Part shown: piece after piece, positions 59,458 to 64,000 of the stretch
Layout of the letters: each line of letters opens with the position of its first letter
Numbering within the stretch: position 1 is the stretch's first letter
NCBI GenBank assembly: GCA_015478895.1
Contig: JADMKK010000036.1
Span: 19,056-83,055, forward strand
DNA: 64,000 nt
Direction of reading: 5' to 3'
Source: Comamonas sp.
Lineage (GTDB): Bacteria; Pseudomonadota; Gammaproteobacteria; Burkholderiales; Burkholderiaceae_C
Program-made: the position numbers and the translations under genes
The notes under the pieces: model-generated
The model's input: only the letters and a program-made list of their open reading frames with translations
Database searches by the model: none
Told to the model about the DNA's origin: nothing

Positions 59458-59859
59458 ATGGCTTACTCCGACAAGGTCATTGACCATTACGAAAATCCCC
59501 GCAACGTTGGCTCCTTTGAAAAAGGTGACGACACCGTTGGTACAGGTATGGTGGGAGCACCTGCTTGCGGCGATGTGATGAAGTTGCAAATCAAAGTCAA
59601 CCCTGAGACCGGTGTGATCGAAGATGCTCGCTTCAAAACTTATGGTTGCGGCTCTGCGATTGCCTCTTCTTCGCTGGTGACTGAATGGGTAAAGGGTAAG
59701 ACGCTGGACGAAGCAGCAGCTTTAAAGAACAGTGTCATTGCCGAAGAACTGGCATTGCCACCTGTAAAAGTTCATTGTTCCATCTTGGCTGAAGACGCTA
59801 TCAAGGCAGCGGTAGATGATTACCGTGCAAAGCGTGCTGAAGCGGTGACCGCTCAATAA
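59458..59859 (+). CDS. iscU: Iron-sulfur cluster scaffold IscU
   Basis: A 133-residue scaffold with cluster residues C37, C64 and C107, the D39 of the ACGDVM motif, and the HscA-recognition motif [12 protein letters not shown] 59458 has GAAGAGG upstream; the open frame extends back into iscS but that part is not family-like. Confidence 0.96.
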   Translation: MAYSDKVIDHYENPRNVGSFEKGDDTVGTGMVGAPACGDVMKLQIKVNPETGVIEDARFKTYGCGSAIASSSLVTEWVKGKTLDEAAALKNSVIAEELALPPVKVHCSILAEDAIKAAVDDYRAKRAEAVTAQ

Positions 59860-59861
59860 AA

Positions 59862-60185
59862 ATGGCAGTCTCGCTTTCTGACGCTGCAGCACGCCACGTG
59901 AATCGTTACCTCGCGAAGCGCGGTAAAGGGCTTGGAGTGCGTTTGGGGGTTAAAACCACCGGCTGCTCTGGTTTGGCTTACAAGCTCGAATATGTGGATG
60001 AGCAGGATCCAGGTGATGTGGTTTTTGAAAGCAATGGAGTTAAGGTCATGATTGACCCAAAGAGCCTTGCTTATATCGACGGCACTGAACTTGACTTCGT
60101 GCGCGAAGGTCTGAACGAAGGTTTCAAGTTTCACAACCCAAATGAACGTGATCGTTGCGGTTGTGGCGAGAGCTTTCGGATCTAA
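59862..60185 (+). CDS. iscA: A-type iron-sulfur carrier IscA
   Basis: A 107-residue A-type carrier with the three conserved cysteines C35, C99 and C101 (TTGCSGLAY and RCGCGESF). It starts two bases after the iscU stop. It moves assembled clusters or iron to target proteins. Confidence 0.95.
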   Translation: MAVSLSDAAARHVNRYLAKRGKGLGVRLGVKTTGCSGLAYKLEYVDEQDPGDVVFESNGVKVMIDPKSLAYIDGTELDFVREGLNEGFKFHNPNERDRCGCGESFRI

Positions 60186-60214
60186 CTTGCTAACGGGCGT
60201 GTGCCCAGAAGAAC

Positions 60215-60248
60215 AAAACCGCCATTGCAGCAGTGCTGGCGGTTTTTT
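60215..60248 (+). terminator. Terminator-like hairpin between iscA and hscB
   Basis: The arms aaaaccgcca (60215-60224) and tggcggtttt (60237-60246) form a perfect ten-base-pair stem followed by further T. It lies between iscA and hscB, six bases before the hscB start, and has the shape of an intrinsic terminator. Confidence 0.75.
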
Positions 60249-60254
60249 ATTGAC

Positions 60255-60773
60255 ATGAATTTGCATTCTGACGATTTCGAAATAATGGGCTTGCCACGAC
60301 AGTTCGCGCTGGATCGTGCACTATTGGATGAACGTTGGAAAGCGCTGCAAAAACAAACCCATCCTGACCGCTTTGCGGGCGAGGGTGGGGTTGCTCAACG
60401 TGTCGCTATGCAGTGGTCGGTGCGGATTAATGAGGCTTACCAACGGCTCAAGAATCCCCTCAAGCGAGCTGCTTATCTTTGTGAATTATGGAATGCACCC
60501 ATACGGGCCGAAGATAACACTGCGATGCCCAGAGCCTTCCTCATGCAGCAAATGGAGTGGCGGGAAGCTTTGGATGAGGCCACTACGGACAATCATCTGG
60601 ATGATTTACAGTCTGAGGTCTTATCAGCCAAGCGTTCGATGCTTCAGAAGTGTGAGCAGCTTTTGACATCTTCCGAAGGTGCGCAAGAGGCGGTTCAAAC
60701 GGTGAGATCCCTCATGTTTGTTGAGCGCTTTGCACAAGACATTGATCGCCGTCGCGAGCAAATGGAACAATAG
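60255..60773 (+). CDS. hscB: Co-chaperone HscB
   Basis: A 172-residue J-type co-chaperone with the J-domain HPD at H36-D38 in KQTHPDRF, and a C-terminal three-helix IscU-binding domain. ATG 60255 gives the family N-terminus; the open frame extends upstream to 60201 through the hairpin. No normal ribosome binding site is visible before the ATG, because that stretch is the hairpin's T tract. Confidence 0.92.
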   Translation: MNLHSDDFEIMGLPRQFALDRALLDERWKALQKQTHPDRFAGEGGVAQRVAMQWSVRINEAYQRLKNPLKRAAYLCELWNAPIRAEDNTAMPRAFLMQQMEWREALDEATTDNHLDDLQSEVLSAKRSMLQKCEQLLTSSEGAQEAVQTVRSLMFVERFAQDIDRRREQMEQ

Positions 60774-60850
60774 TTCGGCTTGTTATATGCCCTGTGGCTG
60801 TTGCCCACAACATAAAAGGGGTGGAGCCGTTCATAGAGAGATAGATTCAC

Positions 60851-62722
60851 ATGGCTTTATTGCAGATTTCCGAACCCGGTCAATCACCTAACCCCCATGA
60901 GCGCCGTATTGCGGTAGGTATTGATTTGGGAACAACACATTCACTGGTGGCTGCTGTACGCAGTGGTGTTGCAGAGTGTTTGTCAGATGACCAAGGCCGT
61001 GTGCTGTTGCCTTCGGTAGTCCGCTATGCACCAGAAGGAAAACGCCAGATTGGCTATGACGCCATGGCGCACCAAGTCGATGATGCAAGTAACACTATTG
61101 CCTCTTTCAAGCGTTTTATGGGGCGAAGCTTGGCGGATTTGGGTGCGCAGGTGGAGCAATTGCCTTATGCATTTGAGCAGTCGACTGACCATGCCATGCT
61201 GGAGTTGCAAACCCGTGGAGGCCGAAAAAGTCCGGTAGAAATCAGCGCGGAAGTTCTTGCCACGCTGCGTTACCGCGCTGAAGATACGTTCAATGATGAC
61301 TTGTATGGGGTCGTCATCACTGTGCCTGCGTATTTTGACGACGCGCAGCGCCAAGCTACGAAAGATGCAGCCCAGCTTGCGGGTTTGAATTTACTGCGTT
61401 TGATCAACGAGCCTACGGCTGCTGCCATTGCTTACGGTTTGGATAATGCAAGTGAAGGCATCTATGCCGTTTACGACCTAGGTGGTGGTACTTTTGACAT
61501 CTCTATCCTTCGGCTCACCCACGGAGTGTTTGAAGTTATCTCTACGGGCGGCGATTCTGCCTTGGGTGGAGATGATTACGACGCAGCATTAGCCAATTGG
61601 GTGGTGGAGCAAGCAGGCATTCAACCGCAGTCCGCTGAAGACTGGATGGCTTTGCGTTTGCAAGCCAAATTAAGCAAAGAACGTCTTACCGAAAGTCAAG
61701 TAACGCAATTTGTAGTGACGCTGCCTAGTGGTGCCGTCATTGAACAAGCTGTGACTCATGATGAATTTGCCGAGGTCACTGCGGCTTTGACCAAACGTTC
61801 GTTGCAAGTGGTGCGTCGTGCTTTGCGTGATGCTGAGCTGACGGCAGAGGATGTCAAAGGTGTGGTCATGGTGGGAGGCTCTACCCGCATGCCACAGATT
61901 CAGGATGCTGTTGCGCACTTATTTGGTAGCCGCCCTTTGAACAATCTCAATCCTGACGAAGTGGTCGCTTTGGGTGCCGCTATTCAAGCCAATCAATTGG
62001 CGGGAAACAACGCGGCGGGAGAGTTGCTGCTGCTGGATGTCATTCCTTTATCGCTGGGCATTGAAACCATGGGCGGCTTAGTAGAGCGCATTATTTCGCG
62101 CAATGAGACCATTCCTACTGCACGTGCCCAAGACTTTACGACCTATAAAGATGGTCAAACTGCATTGGCGGTTCATGTCGTGCAAGGTGAGCGAGACTTG
62201 GTGCAAGACTGTCGCAGCTTGGCAAGGTTCGAGCTGCGAGGCATTCCACCGATGGCTGCTGGTGCTGCTCGCATCCGTGTGAGTTTTACTGTGGATGCGG
62301 ATGGCTTGCTTTCAGTGAACGCCAAAGAGCAAATCAGTGGAGTAGAGACGCAAATTGATGTCAAACCTTCTTATGGCTTATCTGACGAGCAAGTCGCTCA
62401 AATGCTGCAAGATGGTTTTGCTACTGCCCAAGAAGATATGAAGGCGCGGGCAGTTGTTGAGGCACGTGTGGATGGCGATCGCATGCTCCTGGCTACCCAA
62501 AGTGCCTTAACAGCCGATGCCGATTTACTAGCCCCCTCTGCGTTGCTTGAAATTGAGGCTCATATGGATCAATTGCGAGCCAGACTGGGAAGTGAAGATG
62601 CTTCAGAAATTGAAGCACTAACCCAAGCTCTAGCAAAGGTTACAGAGGCTTTTGCTGCCTTAAGAATGAATCGCGGTATTCGCGAAGCATTGGCAGGCAA
62701 GAACGTGCAATCTATTTCCTGA
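60851..62722 (+). CDS. hscA: Fe-S protein assembly chaperone HscA
   Basis: A 623-residue Hsp70. The ATPase domain has [27 protein letters not shown] and [17 protein letters not shown]; the substrate-binding domain follows from about residue 390. Length and lack of a long lid fit HscA rather than DnaK. It works with HscB to release the cluster from IscU. GAGAGA precedes the ATG. Confidence 0.95.
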   Translation: MALLQISEPGQSPNPHERRIAVGIDLGTTHSLVAAVRSGVAECLSDDQGRVLLPSVVRYAPEGKRQIGYDAMAHQVDDASNTIASFKRFMGRSLADLGAQVEQLPYAFEQSTDHAMLELQTRGGRKSPVEISAEVLATLRYRAEDTFNDDLYGVVITVPAYFDDAQRQATKDAAQLAGLNLLRLINEPTAAAIAYGLDNASEGIYAVYDLGGGTFDISILRLTHGVFEVISTGGDSALGGDDYDAALANWVVEQAGIQPQSAEDWMALRLQAKLSKERLTESQVTQFVVTLPSGAVIEQAVTHDEFAEVTAALTKRSLQVVRRALRDAELTAEDVKGVVMVGGSTRMPQIQDAVAHLFGSRPLNNLNPDEVVALGAAIQANQLAGNNAAGELLLLDVIPLSLGIETMGGLVERIISRNETIPTARAQDFTTYKDGQTALAVHVVQGERDLVQDCRSLARFELRGIPPMAAGAARIRVSFTVDADGLLSVNAKEQISGVETQIDVKPSYGLSDEQVAQMLQDGFATAQEDMKARAVVEARVDGDRMLLATQSALTADADLLAPSALLEIEAHMDQLRARLGSEDASEIEALTQALAKVTEAFAALRMNRGIREALAGKNVQSIS

Positions 62723-62735
62723 CTAATCAAATTAC

Positions 62736-63074
62736 ATGGCTATTATCAAAATTCTTCCCCATCCTGAATACTGCCCTCAAGGCGCACAACTGAACGTGCC
62801 GGCAGGTACTTCGATTTGTGAAGCACTGCTCGATAACAAGATCAATATTGAGCATGCTTGCGACCTCAGTTGTGCTTGTACGACGTGTCATGTCATTGTG
62901 CGTGAAGGCTTTAATAGCTTGAATGCTTCTGAAGAAGAGGAAGATGATTTGCTGGATCGTGCATGGGGCTTGGAGCCTCAGTCCCGCCTGAGCTGTCAAG
63001 CAATCGTTGCGCAAACGGACTTGGTAGTTGAAATTCCTAAATACTCGATCAATCACGCTAAAGAAAACCACTAA
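62736..63074 (+). CDS. fdx: 2Fe-2S ferredoxin, ISC type
   Basis: A 112-residue adrenodoxin-like ferredoxin with cluster cysteines C42, C48, C51 and C87, a spacing equal to E. coli Fdx. A further cysteine is at C46. It supplies electrons for cluster assembly. It begins 13 bases after hscA. No iscX gene follows. Confidence 0.95.
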   Translation: MAIIKILPHPEYCPQGAQLNVPAGTSICEALLDNKINIEHACDLSCACTTCHVIVREGFNSLNASEEEEDDLLDRAWGLEPQSRLSCQAIVAQTDLVVEIPKYSINHAKENH

Positions 63075-63077
63075 GCC

Positions 63078-63788
63078 ATGTCACGTCTTGTTGTTCTGGA
63101 TACGGAAACCACAGGCTTGTCCGCAGAGGGTGGTGACCGTGTCATTGAGTTGGGATGCGTTGAGCTTGTCGGGCGCAAGCTCACGGGCAATAACTTGCAC
63201 CTGTACTTCAATCCAGGGCGTGATAGCCATCCTGATGCTTTGCGAGTGCACGGGCTGACGACACAGTTTTTAAGTGACAAGCCAAAGTTTGCAGAAAAAG
63301 CGCAAGACATCTTGTCGTATCTGCAAGGGGCTGAACTCATCATCCATAACGCGCCGTTTGACGTAGGGTTTTTAAACAAAGAGTTGGCTCGCCTTGGCAT
63401 GCAGCCACTGAAAAGCTACGTCGAAGGTGTCACTGATACCCTGGTAATGGCCAAGGAGCTATTCCCAGGCAAGCGTAATTCCCTGGATGCTTTGTGTTCT
63501 CGTTTAGATGTAGACAACAGCAGCCGCACTTTGCACGGCGCTTTGCTGGATGCAGAGTTGCTTGCAGATGTCTACATCAATATGACGCGTGGGCAAAATG
63601 CGCTGGTGATGCCAGACGAGGGGGAAAAGACGCCAGAGCAAGAAATGAGCTTAGTTATCCCTCAAGTCGATCTCAGCTCCCTTGTGTTGCCAGTGCTACG
63701 CGCTAATGAGTTTGAAGCTGCTGCGCACGAACAGGTGCTAAACGAGCTAGACAAGTCTTCAGCGGGCAAAACAATTTGGCGAATTTGA
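63078..63788 (+). CDS. dnaQ: DNA polymerase III epsilon subunit, 3'-5' exonuclease
   Basis: A 236-residue DEDDh exonuclease, proofreader of DNA polymerase III. Motifs: ExoI D8-E10 in LDTETTG, ExoII D95 in HNAPFD, and ExoIII H153/D158 in TLHGALLDAE. The C-terminal part, beyond about 180, is the polymerase-binding segment. It starts three bases after the fdx stop, so it is probably transcribed with the isc operon. Confidence 0.93.
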   Translation: MSRLVVLDTETTGLSAEGGDRVIELGCVELVGRKLTGNNLHLYFNPGRDSHPDALRVHGLTTQFLSDKPKFAEKAQDILSYLQGAELIIHNAPFDVGFLNKELARLGMQPLKSYVEGVTDTLVMAKELFPGKRNSLDALCSRLDVDNSSRTLHGALLDAELLADVYINMTRGQNALVMPDEGEKTPEQEMSLVIPQVDLSSLVLPVLRANEFEAAAHEQVLNELDKSSAGKTIWRI

Positions 63789-63790
63789 AA

Positions 63791-63818
63791 TTGACCCCTT
63801 CAAGTCATGCAATAATCT
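63791..63818 (+). promoter_or_regulatory. Promoter of the tandem tRNA-Val genes
   Basis: A -35 hexamer TTGACC (63791-63796) and a -10 hexamer TAATCT (63813-63818) are separated by 16 bases, about 22 bases before the first tRNA. Confidence 0.65.
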
Positions 63819-63840
63819 AAGTCTTGCTGCAGTGCAGTAA

Positions 63841-63915
63841 GGGTGATTAGCTCAGCGGTAGAGCACTGCCTTCACACGGCAGGGGTCACATGTTCGATCC
63901 ATGTATCACCCACCA
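63841..63915 (+). tRNA. tRNA-Val (anticodon CAC)
   Basis: A complete 75-base tRNA with encoded CCA. The acceptor stem gggtgat pairs with atcaccc, the anticodon stem ctgcc/ggcag encloses a seven-base loop with anticodon CAC, and the T loop is ttcgatc. It decodes GUG. Confidence 0.93.
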
Positions 63916-63943
63916 ATTTTTGAGAAAACAGTGATGTTTTTTT

Positions 63944-64000
63944 GCGTGATTAGCTCAGCGGTAGAGCACTGCCTTCACACGGCAGGGGTCACATGTTCGA
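63944..64000 (+). tRNA. tRNA-Val (anticodon CAC), partial second copy
   Basis: From the D-stem to the T loop this copy is identical to the first tRNA, with anticodon CAC, but its acceptor stem begins gcgtgat instead of gggtgat. The window ends in the T loop, so the 3' acceptor strand is not seen. A 28-base spacer separates the two. Confidence 0.85.

Overview
The window is a contiguous, gene-dense stretch of GC-rich chromosome, most likely from a betaproteobacterium of the Burkholderiales, family Comamonadaceae. The family-level guess rests on the order smc-zipA-ligA-patatin, the iscR-S-U-A-hscB-hscA-fdx cluster, a Bug-family solute receptor, and a dispersed family of short intergenic inverted repeats of a kind I associate with Comamonadaceae. 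No IS element, prophage, CRISPR array or rRNA is visible. The content is core metabolism, transport and signalling.

Layout. 1-2.8 kb: 3' end of a phosphonate-type ABC transporter (phnD end, phnC, and a phnE with two fused permease domains). 2.8-5.1 kb: a PRC-barrel protein, two divergent small genes of unknown function, and a Bug receptor. 5.4-11.2 kb, minus strand: livK-livH-livM-livG-livF for branched-chain amino acid uptake, then an SDR oxidoreductase. 11.4-14.3 kb: rluA and an orphan hybrid histidine kinase. 14.4-19.0 kb: gcvT-gcvH-gcvP glycine cleavage genes. 19.1-25.7 kb: acyl-CoA synthetase, retropepsin-like protease, zinc alcohol dehydrogenase, catalase-related protein and a chemoreceptor. 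25.8-31.1 kb: a valine-catabolism group (mmsB, acyl-CoA dehydrogenase, mmsA) with a divergent LysR regulator and a strong palindrome between regulator and mmsA. 31.2-33.6 kb: a PAS-GGDEF-EAL protein. 33.8-37.5 kb: a siderophore ABC transporter behind a Fur-box-like sequence. 37.8-45.6 kb: smc, zipA, ligA and a patatin-like hydrolase. 46-55 kb: a YgiQ-family radical SAM protein, a second GGDEF-EAL protein, a chemoreceptor whose 5' end looks frameshifted, a CoA-transferase and an aromatic aminotransferase. 55.2-57.3 kb: uvrB. 57.5-63.8 kb: the isc iron-sulfur cluster assembly operon ending in fdx, followed at 3 bases by dnaQ. 63.84-64 kb: two tandem tRNA-Val(CAC) genes, the second cut by the window end.

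Functional threads. Uptake of branched-chain amino acids (liv) and valine breakdown (mms) lie in the same window. Iron is handled by siderophore uptake and by the isc genes, which supply cofactors to proteins such as the radical SAM enzyme. Two diguanylate cyclase/phosphodiesterase proteins, two chemoreceptors and one hybrid kinase give a signalling component. I found no clearly new multi-gene system. The points most worth checking are the frameshifted chemoreceptor, the terminator-like hairpin inside the isc operon, the mmsA/lysR palindrome, the repeat family, and a 47-residue gene with its own ribosome binding site and terminator.
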